NCBI GenBank assembly: GCA_963739005.1
Contig: CAVTYQ010000007.1
Location: 248,001 to 312,000 of the forward strand
From: DASWJZ01 sp963739005
GTDB taxonomy: Bacteria > Pseudomonadota > Alphaproteobacteria > Rhizobiales > Afifellaceae
Direction of reading: 5' to 3'
Length of the DNA stretch: 64,000 nt
The notes below the pieces were generated by a model. The model was given only the letters and a program-made list of their open reading frames with translations, did not search any database and was not told the origin of the DNA. The number at the start of each line of letters is the position of its first letter. Positions within the stretch are counted from its first letter, which is position 1. The translations under genes and the position numbers were made by a program. Shown here one piece after another: positions 34,961-42,726 of this stretch.

Positions 34961-35857
34961 TCAGCTCGTCTTCATCGCACCAGCGAGCTGGTCGACGTTG
35001 TAGCGGAACATGTCGACGTAGGTCGACGCCGGTCCGTCCTTTTCGGAAAGCGCCTCGACATAAAGCTCGCCGCCGGGCTTCGCGCCGGTCGCGCCGGCGA
35101 TCTGCTCGACCAGACGCGGGTCGTTGGAATTCTCGATGAAGTAGACCTTCACACGCTCCGCCTTGATCTGGTCGATCAGCCTGGCGACGTCCTGCGCCGA
35201 GGCCTCGCTTTCGGTGGAGAGGCCGACCGGAGAGAGGAAGGTCACGCCATAGGCGTCGCCGAAATATCCAAAGGCGTCGTGGCTGGTCAGAATCTTGCGA
35301 TCGGCCGGCGACACCGGGGAGAAAGCGGCGCGCGCATACGCGTCGAGGTCTTGCAGGGTCTTCGCGTAGCGCGCGGCGTTCGCCTTGAAGTCGGCAGCGT
35401 CGTCAGGATCGGCGGAAGCAAGCGCCGCCTCGATGTTCTTCGCCCAGATCTCGACGTTGGCGGGACTGTTCCAGACGTGTGGGTCGATGATCGCCTTTCC
35501 GTCCTCTTCCATCTTGCGGGTCGGGATGCCGTCGGACGCGACGACCGGCGCGCCCTCGTAGCCGGAGGCGGTGATCAGGCGGTCCATCCAGCCCTCGAGT
35601 CCGTTGCCGCTGACGAAGACCAGATCGGCGGCCTTGAGGTTCTTGGCGTCGTTCGGCGATGGCTCGAAGTCATGCGGGTCGCCGTTCGGCCCGACGAGGC
35701 TCGTGACGTTGACGTGATCGCCACCGATCTCGGCGACCACGTCGGCGAGCACGGTGAAGCTCGCGACGACGTCAAGCGTCTTGGCGGCTACCGGCGCGTT
35801 CAGGCTGATCGTCAGGGCTGTCGCAATGGCGCTGCCGACGAGTGCATTCCGGATCAT
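34961..35857 (-). CDS. znuA: Zinc/manganese ABC transporter substrate-binding protein
   Basis: Periplasmic metal-binding protein (cluster A-I) delivering Zn or Mn to ZnuB. It has a Sec signal peptide (about 1-25), first metal His in GDPHDFEPSP, second in IIDPHVWNSP, then SHDAFGYF, and a late acidic ligand around IENSNDPR. There is no His-rich loop, unlike E. coli ZnuA, so it resembles AztC/MntC-type proteins. The length is 298 aa. It is the last gene of the zur-znuC-znuB-znuA unit, 23 bases after znuB. Zinc is favoured because of zur. Confidence 0.88.
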   Translation of the reverse strand: MIRNALVGSAIATALTISLNAPVAAKTLDVVASFTVLADVVAEIGGDHVNVTSLVGPNGDPHDFEPSPNDAKNLKAADLVFVSGNGLEGWMDRLITASGYEGAPVVASDGIPTRKMEEDGKAIIDPHVWNSPANVEIWAKNIEAALASADPDDAADFKANAARYAKTLQDLDAYARAAFSPVSPADRKILTSHDAFGYFGDAYGVTFLSPVGLSTESEASAQDVARLIDQIKAERVKVYFIENSNDPRLVEQIAGATGAKPGGELYVEALSEKDGPASTYVDMFRYNVDQLAGAMKTS

Positions 35858-35880
35858 GCGCTACTCCTTCGTGGTCCCAC

Positions 35881-36753
35881 TCAGCCTGCAAGTCGGTGTC
35901 GCGGCAGCAGGCGCCGAAATGCGCCTGCCGGAGCAAAGACCAGCGAGAGCGCGTAGATCGCGCTCGCCGCGAGGATGATCGACGGGCCGGACGCGAAGCC
36001 GAGATGGTAGGAGGCGGTGAGGCCGATGTAGCCCGACAGGATTGCCGTCGCCGCTGCGACGGCGATCATCGCCGGCAGGCTCTTCGTCCATAGCCGCGCC
36101 ACCGAGGCCGGCAGCATCATCAGCCCGACGGCCATCAGCGTGCCGAGCGCCTGGAAAGCGGCGACGAGATTGACCACGAGCAGGAACAGAAAAAGCAGGT
36201 GGTAAAGCGGCCCGCGCCCGCCGACCGCGCGGAGGAACCCGGGATCGAAGCATTCGGCGACGAGCGGCCGATAGATGACCGCGAGGACGACCAGCGTCAG
36301 CGACATGACGCCACCGACGAGGTAGAGCGAGGACGCGTCGATCGCCAGGATGCTGCCGAAGAGGACGTGCAGAAGATCGATGCTCGAGCCGCGAAGCGAG
36401 ACGATGAGCACGCCTGCCGCGAGTGAGGTCAGATAGAAGGTCGCGAAGCTCGCATCCTCGCGCAGGATCGTGGTGCGGCTCACGAGCCCCGACAAAAGCG
36501 CAACGGCAAGCCCGACGACGAGGCCGCCGAGGCCCATCGCCGGCAGCGACAGGCCGCCCGCTACGAGGAAGCCGAGCGCCGCGCCGGGCAGCACCGCGTG
36601 GCCCATCGCGTCACCGACGAGGCTCATGCGCCGCAAGAGGAGGAGCACACCGAGCGGACCGGCGCCGATGCCGAGCGCCACGCAGGCGACGAGCGCGCGC
36701 CGCATGAAACCGTATTCGACGAAGGGCTGGATGAAGACGTCGTAGAGGATCAT
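35881..36753 (-). CDS. znuB: Zinc/manganese ABC transporter permease
   Basis: ABC-3 family inner-membrane permease with eight or nine hydrophobic segments. The start is the ATG at 36751-36753 (MILYDVFIQPFVEYGFMRRALV), which overlaps the znuC stop by four bases; the frame is open further upstream but would run into znuC. Family motifs include GDAMGHAVLPGAALGFLVAGG and GTLMAVGLMMLPASVARLW. The length is 290 aa. It transports metal delivered by ZnuA and is energised by ZnuC. Confidence 0.9.
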   Translation of the reverse strand: MILYDVFIQPFVEYGFMRRALVACVALGIGAGPLGVLLLLRRMSLVGDAMGHAVLPGAALGFLVAGGLSLPAMGLGGLVVGLAVALLSGLVSRTTILREDASFATFYLTSLAAGVLIVSLRGSSIDLLHVLFGSILAIDASSLYLVGGVMSLTLVVLAVIYRPLVAECFDPGFLRAVGGRGPLYHLLFLFLLVVNLVAAFQALGTLMAVGLMMLPASVARLWTKSLPAMIAVAAATAILSGYIGLTASYHLGFASGPSIILAASAIYALSLVFAPAGAFRRLLPRHRLAG

Positions 36754-37508
36754 GCGACCCTCCGAACCGGCAGCGTCTCGGCGGGCGCGTCTTCCTCCCA
36801 CCGCTCCGCCATGGCGCGGGCGCGAACGAGGTTGGCGTTCGTCATGACCGATGCGGTCGGTCCCCAGCCGATCATCTCGCGGGCGATGAGCAGCGTCTCG
36901 GGGAAATGCGTCCGCACGTGATCGAAATTATGCAGGACCGCGATCACCGTGCGCTTCTCGTCGTGCCAGCGCCGAACGATCTCGAGGAGATCGCCTGTGG
37001 TGCGCGCGTCGATCGCCGTGAACGGCTCGTCGAGCAGGATCACCCTCGCATCCTGCAGGAGGAGCCGCGCGAAGAGCACGCGCTGGAACTGCCCGGCGGA
37101 GAGCGAGCCGATCTGGCGGCGCTCGAAGCCCTCAAGCCCGACGGCGGCAAGCGCCTCGCCGGCGCGGCAATTCATCGACGCGCCGACGGCGCGGAAGGCG
37201 CCCGTCTCCTGCCAAGCGCCGAGCATCACGGTGTCGGCGACGGAGAGCGGAAAAGTGCGGTCAATCTCGGCGGCCTGCGGCAGGTAGCCGAAGTCGCGGA
37301 CGGAGAAGCCATTCCGGTCGATCGTTCCGGCGGCGAGCCGCAGCTCGCCCATCAATGCTTTCAGAAGCGTCGTCTTGCCGGCGCCGTTCGGGCCGGCGAC
37401 GGCGGTCAGGCTTCCCGGCGCGAAGACGCCCGAGACATGCCTTACCGCGGGTTGGCGGCTATAGGCGACGGTGACGTCGTTCAATCGGATCGCGGCGTCC
37501 TCCTTCAT
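36750..37508 (-). CDS. znuC: Zinc/manganese ABC transporter ATP-binding protein
   Basis: ABC ATPase with Walker A GPNGAGKTT, signature GSLSAGQFQRVLFARLLL, and Walker B ARVILLDEPFTAID followed by the H-loop VLHNFDH. The segment LLLQDARVILLDEPFTAIDARTT matches, from memory, the AztA zinc transporter subgroup. The start is ATG at 37506-37508, overlapping the stop of a small membrane reading frame (ATGA). The length is 252 aa. Regulation by Zur is likely from the boxes before zur. Confidence 0.9.
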   Translation of the reverse strand: MKEDAAIRLNDVTVAYSRQPAVRHVSGVFAPGSLTAVAGPNGAGKTTLLKALMGELRLAAGTIDRNGFSVRDFGYLPQAAEIDRTFPLSVADTVMLGAWQETGAFRAVGASMNCRAGEALAAVGLEGFERRQIGSLSAGQFQRVLFARLLLQDARVILLDEPFTAIDARTTGDLLEIVRRWHDEKRTVIAVLHNFDHVRTHFPETLLIAREMIGWGPTASVMTNANLVRARAMAERWEEDAPAETLPVRRVA

Positions 37509-37633
37509 GGGAGCGCGACCGCCCAGGCGATCGCCAGCCACAAACAGGCGATGGCAACAGCGGCGACGGCAAACCGGGTCAACGCGGAACTCGCCATCAG
37601 AGAAGACGCGAATTCCTGACGAGGCCGGGACAT
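37505..37633 (-). CDS. Small single-TM peptide between zur and znuC (42 aa)
   Basis: A short reading frame whose stop codon overlaps the znuC start (CCATGA). The product ends with one hydrophobic helix (LTRFAVAAVAIACLWLAIAW) and a short AVALP tail. Two ATG starts are possible (42 aa, or 30 aa from MASSALTR); neither has a strong ribosome-binding site. The four-base overlap with znuC and the clean helix argue that it is translated, perhaps coupling zur to znuC translation. The function is unknown. Confidence 0.45.
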   Translation of the reverse strand: MSRPRQEFASSLMASSALTRFAVAAVAIACLWLAIAWAVALP

Positions 37634-37667
37634 GCGAGCGCCGATTGGGGGTTCTGTCGCGGGCCAG

Positions 37668-38081
37668 CTACGCCGCGCGGCAGGGGGCGCAGCGGCCGTA
37701 GACCTCGAGGGCGACGAACTCGACGGCGAAGCCCTCGCCCGCCGCATCCTCCGCGATCGCCGCGACGCGCGCGTCCTCGAACTCGCGCACCGAGCCGCAC
37801 GCCCGGCAGATGACGAAGCCCGGCCGATGCGCGGCGTGCCTGTGCTCGTGCGCGCGGCAATGCTCGTCGTGCTCCGAGCACGCCACGAAGGCGTTCAGCG
37901 CCTCGATCCGGTGAACAAGCCCCCTGCCCTCCAGCTTCTCAAGCGCGCGATAGACCTGCACTGGCGCCTTCAAGGCCTCGGAGCGGGCGCGGTCGAGGAT
38001 GTCGTAGGCGGAGAGCGGCTTCTCGGAGCGCCCGAGCGCGGAGAGCACCTTCTTATCGTTGCGGTTCAGCTCGGCGGCCAT
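37668..38081 (-). CDS. zur: Zinc uptake regulator Zur (Fur family)
   Basis: Fur-family repressor of zinc uptake. The winged-helix DNA-binding part (LNRNDKKVLSALGRSEKPLSAYDILDRAR, VYRALEKLEGRGLVHRIE) is followed by a metal-binding dimerisation domain with CSEHDEHCRAHEHRHAAH and structural zinc cysteines in CRACG and CAPC. The length is 137 aa. Two palindromes 15 bp each stand just upstream, so the gene probably controls itself and the downstream zinc ABC genes. Confidence 0.9.
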   Translation of the reverse strand: MAAELNRNDKKVLSALGRSEKPLSAYDILDRARSEALKAPVQVYRALEKLEGRGLVHRIEALNAFVACSEHDEHCRAHEHRHAAHRPGFVICRACGSVREFEDARVAAIAEDAAGEGFAVEFVALEVYGRCAPCRAA

Positions 38082-38096
38082 GGTCGATCCCGCTGG

Positions 38097-38128
38097 CGTT
38101 ATGTTGTAACGTCCGTTACATTATAACG
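38097..38128. promoter_or_regulatory. Two tandem Zur-type operators
   Basis: CGTTATGTTGTAACG (38097-38111) and CGTTACATTATAACG (38114-38128) are two near-identical imperfect palindromes separated by two bases; together they also form a larger inverted repeat centred on TC. They start 16 bases before the zur ATG and are strikingly AT-rich for this genome. The pattern matches, from memory, alphaproteobacterial Zur boxes (GTTATnnTATAAC-like). Confidence 0.8.
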
Positions 38129-38294
38129 TTCGGGCCGTCAACATCGCCGTCCGCGTCCAACGATCTTTGCGCGCAAGGTGCCTTGCGGTGCAATCTCGCA
38201 ACAGTTCAAGTTATTTCGGGAACACGCCGCGCTAAACCGGTGCGCGAAGCAGTCAAAGTGACTAGTTTGCGACGGTTTTGCGTAGGTGTGGACG

Positions 38295-39185
38295 ATGTTG
38301 CGTAACCGGGTCGTGCTTTCGTCGCTGCTCGCGTCAGCTACTCTTGCGTTGTTCTATCCGGCGTTCGCCGCCGATCTTCCGGCGCCCGACATCGCACCGA
38401 TGGCGCCCACTACTCTGCCGCTGCCAGCCGTCTCCGGTCCGAACGGAAAATTCGCCCTGTTTGGGGGCGGCCTCGACACGGACTTCGACGAAGGCGAATT
38501 CCTCGGCGGACAGGGCTCGTTCTCGCTACCGATCGGGCAGCGCTTCGGCATCCAGGCCGACGGCTTTGCCTCCGACGCGGCCGGGGAGCTCGTCGCCGGA
38601 GGCGCGGCACATATTTTCTGGCGCGACCCGTCAGTCGGGCTTTTCGGCGTCTACGGCGGCGCCGCGGTCAACGAACTCGCCGACTTCGACTCGATCCGCG
38701 GTGGCGTCGAAGGCGAGGCCTATTTCGGATGCGTCTCCCTCGAGGCGATGCTTGGGTGGGAGCACATGGAATTCGACGCCGGCGGCGACAACGACACCGT
38801 CTTCGCGCTTGCCGACGTCGCTCTCTATGCGACGGACGACCTCCGGCTATGGGCCGGCTACCGCCATTGGAACGACATCCACATCGGCGCCGCCGGCGCG
38901 GAGTATCAGCTCCCCATGCAGTGGGGCGGCACATCCGCGGCTCTCTTTGCGGAGGGCCGCATCGGCGAAGACGACTACAAGGCCATCTGGGGTGGGCTCA
39001 GGTTCTACTTCGGCGCGGAGCCGAAATCGCTCATGCGCAGGCATCGCGAGGACGACCCGCGGCTGCGCATGGAGGATCAGGCGGGCGGCGTGAGCACTCC
39101 GTCAATTCCGAACTGCCCGGAATACGCGCCCTACGATCCCGACACGGGGCAATGCGTGTCCGTAATCCAGCTGCCGAACGCGTAG
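38295..39185 (+). CDS. Secreted beta-barrel-like hypothetical protein
   Basis: Not assigned to a named family. The Sec signal peptide runs to about residue 27 (YPAFAADLPAP). The mature part (about residues 45-235) consists of alternating short strands with Gly and aromatic residues (FALFGGGL, GSFSLPIGQRFGIQADGF, VGLFGVYGGAAV, LRLWAGYRHW, ALFAEGRIG, IWGGLRFYFG), the pattern of a small outer-membrane barrel. A C-terminal tail has two cysteines (PNCPEYAPYDPDTGQC) in a motif often seen in rhizobial secreted proteins. I prefer ATG at 38295 (TAGGTG upstream); GTG at 38286 is possible. Confidence 0.6.
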   Translation: MLRNRVVLSSLLASATLALFYPAFAADLPAPDIAPMAPTTLPLPAVSGPNGKFALFGGGLDTDFDEGEFLGGQGSFSLPIGQRFGIQADGFASDAAGELVAGGAAHIFWRDPSVGLFGVYGGAAVNELADFDSIRGGVEGEAYFGCVSLEAMLGWEHMEFDAGGDNDTVFALADVALYATDDLRLWAGYRHWNDIHIGAAGAEYQLPMQWGGTSAALFAEGRIGEDDYKAIWGGLRFYFGAEPKSLMRRHREDDPRLRMEDQAGGVSTPSIPNCPEYAPYDPDTGQCVSVIQLPNA

Positions 39186-39242
39186 GGCCGCCTCGATCGC
39201 AGCGAGTCGGTCGCCGCGAAGCCGTCTCGGCTCGCCGCGACG

Positions 39243-40040
39243 CTAGTGCAGGATCTGGCTGAGGAACAGCTTCGTGCGGTCGTGCTGCGGGTGCAGGAAG
39301 AACTGCTCCGGCTCGTTCTGCTCGATGATCTGGCCGGCGTCCATGAAGATGACACGGTTCGCGACCTGCCGGGCGAAGCCCATCTCGTGCGTGACGCAGA
39401 GCATGGTCATACCCTCCTCGGCGAGATTGACCATCACGTCGAGCACTTCCTTGATCATCTCCGGGTCGAGCGCCGAGGTCGGCTCGTCGAAGAGCATGAT
39501 GCGCGGGCTCATGCAGAGCGCCCGTGCGATCGCCACGCGCTGCTGCTGGCCGCCGGAGAGCTGGCCCGGATATTTCAGCGCCTGCTCGGGGATCTTGACG
39601 CGCGTCAGGTAGTGCATGGCGATCTCATCAGCCTGCTTCTTCGGCATCTTGCGGACCCAAATCGGCGCCAGCGTGCAGTTCTCCATGATGGTCAGATGCG
39701 GGAAGAGGTTGAAATGCTGGAACACCATGCCGACCTCGCGACGAATCTCGTCGATCTTTTTCAGGTCGTTGGTGAGCTCGATGCCGTCGACGGCGATCTT
39801 GCCCTTCTGGTGCTCCTCCAGCCGGTTGATGCAGCGGATCATCGTCGACTTGCCGGAGCCCGACGGCCCGCAGATGACAATGCGCTCGCCGGGGGCGACG
39901 TTCAGGTTGATGTTCCGCAGCACATGGAACTCGCCATACCACTTGTTGACGTCGACCATTTCGACGGCGGGCGCACCCGGCTCGACATGCGGATCGACGT
40001 GCGGCAGATCGCTGGCGGAGACGACACTTTCAGTGCTCAT
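39243..40040 (-). CDS. aapP: General L-amino-acid ABC transporter ATP-binding protein AapP
   Basis: ATPase of the broad-specificity amino-acid importer. Walker A GPSGSGKST, signature LSGGQQQRVAIARAL, Walker B LFDEPTSALDPE and the H-loop CVTHEMGF are complete. The length is 265 aa. It is the last gene of aapJQMP, 11 bases after aapM. The subfamily follows from the neighbours and from high similarity to polar amino-acid ATPases (GluL/AapP type). Confidence 0.95.
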   Translation of the reverse strand: MSTESVVSASDLPHVDPHVEPGAPAVEMVDVNKWYGEFHVLRNINLNVAPGERIVICGPSGSGKSTMIRCINRLEEHQKGKIAVDGIELTNDLKKIDEIRREVGMVFQHFNLFPHLTIMENCTLAPIWVRKMPKKQADEIAMHYLTRVKIPEQALKYPGQLSGGQQQRVAIARALCMSPRIMLFDEPTSALDPEMIKEVLDVMVNLAEEGMTMLCVTHEMGFARQVANRVIFMDAGQIIEQNEPEQFFLHPQHDRTKLFLSQILH

Positions 40041-40051
40041 TGCGGAATCTC

Positions 40052-41437
40052 CTAGCGCCGGTGGCCCGTGTCGAGCCGGTGTTCGGTGTAGATGGAATAG
40101 CGCGACATCGAGAAGCAGAAGACCCAGTAGACGAGGGCCGCAAAGAAATACGCGGTCGTCGCCTGCACCGGGCTCAGCCAGGTCGGATCGGTGAAGCTCG
40201 ACTGGATCTGACCGAGGAAGTCGAAAAGGCCGATGATCAGGACCAGCGTGGTGTCCTTGAAGAGCGCGATGAAGCTGCCGACGATGCCGGGAATGACGAT
40301 CTTCAAAGCCTGCGGAAGGATGATGAGCTGCATCTTCTGCCAGTAGGTCAGGCCCACCGCGTCGGCGCCCTCATATTGACCTTTGCCGATCGCCTGCAGA
40401 CCGCCGCGCACCGTCTCAGCCATGTAGGCGGCGGAGAACAGCGCCACGCCGATCAGCGCGCGTAAGAGCTTGTCGAAGGTCACCCCCTCGGGAAGGAAGA
40501 GCGGCAGCATCACCGACGACATGAAGAGCACGGTGATCAGTGGTACACCGCGCCAGAACTCGATGAAGGCGACACAGACCGCACGAACGATCGGCATCGT
40601 TGAGCGTCGCCCGAGCGCCAGGATGATGCCAAGGGGCAGCGAGGCGGCAATGCCGGTGACCGCGATGACGAGCGTCGTCAGCAGACCGCCCCATTGGTCG
40701 GTGCGCACGGGCTGCAGCCCGAGATCGACGCCAAGCACAAGGAGAACCACCGCGATCACCGCCATCACGATGAGCAGCAGGCGGATCGATCCCGCTGCCG
40801 AACTCCCCGTCGCCTGCCGCCACCCGTAAATCAGCCCGCACAGGATCAGGGTGAGGATGACGTAGTCGATCCAGAAGCTGAGATTGCCGCCGGACGGGGA
40901 CAACATTCCCCCAACGCCGAGGAAGCTGCCGTAGTCAAAATTCCCGCCAGTCAGCAGCAGCAACGCCGCGACCGGAAAGAGGCCGATCATGTAGAGGATG
41001 TTTTCCCGCTTGAACGGCGCCGTGGGAACCAGCATCGGGACAAGCCCGATCGCGAACAGGACAAATACCAGATCGACCCGCCAACGCGCCTCCACCGGAA
41101 AGCGCCCATAGACGAACTGCGCGAAATAGGCCCTCACGTATGGCCAGCAGGCTCCGAACCACCCGTTCGGCTGGATGCCGCCCTGCTCCTGGGTCGTGCA
41201 GGCCGCCCGGTCGGAGCCGCTCCACACCGCCTTGATCAGGGCGAAATCGATGATCGGCGCGGCGACCTTCCAGATGATCCAGAGCGCGATCAACGTCAGG
41301 ATCGTGTTGAACCAGTTGGAAAAAAGGTTCTTCCTGGCCCAGCCGATCGGTCCGCGGTCGCGGACCGGCGGCGGCGCCCCCTCCTCCATCTGGAGTCGGA
41401 CATAGGCGAGATCGGTTTCGGCTTCGAGCGCCGGCAT
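40052..41437 (-). CDS. aapM: General L-amino-acid ABC transporter permease AapM
   Basis: Inner-membrane permease with many hydrophobic helices. The C-terminal transport domain has the amino-acid permease EAA-type loop (MAETVRGGLQAIGKGQYEGADAVGLTYWQKMQLIILPQALKIVIPG region) and a helix triplet at the end. The N-terminal half carries extra helices and a Cys-containing periplasmic loop (CTTQEQGG, GACWPY), typical of AapM. The length is 461 aa, on the long side. It starts three bases after aapQ. Confidence 0.93.
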   Translation of the reverse strand: MPALEAETDLAYVRLQMEEGAPPPVRDRGPIGWARKNLFSNWFNTILTLIALWIIWKVAAPIIDFALIKAVWSGSDRAACTTQEQGGIQPNGWFGACWPYVRAYFAQFVYGRFPVEARWRVDLVFVLFAIGLVPMLVPTAPFKRENILYMIGLFPVAALLLLTGGNFDYGSFLGVGGMLSPSGGNLSFWIDYVILTLILCGLIYGWRQATGSSAAGSIRLLLIVMAVIAVVLLVLGVDLGLQPVRTDQWGGLLTTLVIAVTGIAASLPLGIILALGRRSTMPIVRAVCVAFIEFWRGVPLITVLFMSSVMLPLFLPEGVTFDKLLRALIGVALFSAAYMAETVRGGLQAIGKGQYEGADAVGLTYWQKMQLIILPQALKIVIPGIVGSFIALFKDTTLVLIIGLFDFLGQIQSSFTDPTWLSPVQATTAYFFAALVYWVFCFSMSRYSIYTEHRLDTGHRR

Positions 41438-41440
41438 GAC

Positions 41441-42649
41441 CTAGCGCTCCACCAGCGCCTTGCGGCGGTTGTAGACGTTCATGGATGCGGAGGTGACCAG
41501 CGAAATCGCGAGATAAGTGCCCATGGTCATGAGGATGAACTCCACCGCCCTCCCCGTCTGGTTCAGCGCGGTGCCGGCGAAGACGGAGACAAGGTCGGGA
41601 TAGGCGATCGCGACGGCGAGCGAGGAATTCTTCGTCAGATTCAGATACTGGCTGGTGAGCGGCGGGATGATGACCCGCATCGCCTGCGGGATTACGACTA
41701 GGCGGAGCGTCAGTCCGGGGCGAAATCCGAGCGAATATGCAGCCTCCGTCTGCCCGTGCGACACCGCCAGGATGCCGGCGCGGACGAGCTCGCCGATATA
41801 GGTCGCCGTGTAGAAGGAGAGCGCCAGCAGGAGCCCGATGAACTCCGGATAGATGCGTGCCCCGCCCTTCGGGCCGAAATTTCCCGCGGTCGGATAGTCG
41901 AGCGTGAGCGGCGGACCCCAGATCGACCAGACGACGAGCCATGTGATGAGCGTCAATCCGACGATCAGCGCCATCCCAGCCCAGAAGGTCGGGAACTGCT
42001 GACCGGTCGCGAGTTGCCGCTTGCGGGCCCATCGGCTGACGAAGAGAGTCGCCACGATGCCGATCAGCGCCACCACCACGACGTAGCGGAAATCCGCACC
42101 GAAGATCGGATTTGGCGCATACCAACCGGCGATGTTGATCAGCCCGAGCGGACCGAGGCTTAGCGCGTCGCGCTTTTGCGGCAAGAGGCGCAGAACTGCG
42201 AAATACCAGATGAATATCTGCAGAAGCAGCGGGATGTTGCGCAATGCCTCGACGTACGCCGTGGCGGCCTTCGCGACGATCCAGTTCTTCGAGAGCCGCG
42301 ATATTCCAACAATGAAACCGATGATCGTGGCGAACACGACACCGAGGATCGAGACGAGCAGCGTGTTCAAAAGTCCGACCAGATAGACGCGGCCGTAGGT
42401 CGAGGTTTCGTGATAGGGGACCAGCGCCTGATTGATCTGAAACCCGGCCGTGTCCTCAAGAATGCCGAAGCCGAAACCGATCCCCTGGGCGCGAAGATTT
42501 GCGGCGGTGTTGTTAACGATCCACCAGGCAAAGGCGACGATTCCGACGATGAGAAGAACCTGGAAAATGACGCCGCGGACGCGCTCGTCGTTGAGGGCGG
42601 AGAAACCGCTGCCGGCTGACCTCAGCGGGATGGCTTCCTGAACGGCCAA
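41441..42649 (-). CDS. aapQ: General L-amino-acid ABC transporter permease AapQ
   Basis: Permease partner of AapM. It has a long N-terminal periplasmic region with FGFGILEDTAGFQINQALVPY, a signature of the family, two transport blocks, and the EAA-type loop LVRAGILAVSHGQTEAAYSLGFRPG followed by VIPQAMRVIIPPLTSQYLNLTKNSSLAVAIAYPDL. The length is 402 aa. A hairpin between aapJ and aapQ probably lowers its expression relative to aapJ. Confidence 0.95.
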   Translation of the reverse strand: MAVQEAIPLRSAGSGFSALNDERVRGVIFQVLLIVGIVAFAWWIVNNTAANLRAQGIGFGFGILEDTAGFQINQALVPYHETSTYGRVYLVGLLNTLLVSILGVVFATIIGFIVGISRLSKNWIVAKAATAYVEALRNIPLLLQIFIWYFAVLRLLPQKRDALSLGPLGLINIAGWYAPNPIFGADFRYVVVVALIGIVATLFVSRWARKRQLATGQQFPTFWAGMALIVGLTLITWLVVWSIWGPPLTLDYPTAGNFGPKGGARIYPEFIGLLLALSFYTATYIGELVRAGILAVSHGQTEAAYSLGFRPGLTLRLVVIPQAMRVIIPPLTSQYLNLTKNSSLAVAIAYPDLVSVFAGTALNQTGRAVEFILMTMGTYLAISLVTSASMNVYNRRKALVER

Positions 42650-42692
42650 TCTGCCCTCCTTGCCCGACGCTCACGCGCCGGCGGTTGAAAGA

Positions 42693-42719
42693 GAGGCCCG
42701 GCCTTGCCGGCCGGGCCTC
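42693..42719 (-). terminator. Attenuator hairpin between aapJ and aapQ
   Basis: GAGGCCCGGCC-TTGCC-GGCCGGGCCTC is a perfect 11-base-pair stem eight bases after the aapJ stop codon. On the minus strand it is followed by TCTTTC, a weak T-run. Such hairpins after binding-protein genes commonly protect or partly terminate the message so that the binding protein is made in excess. Confidence 0.65.
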
Positions 42720-42726
42720 CAAATCG

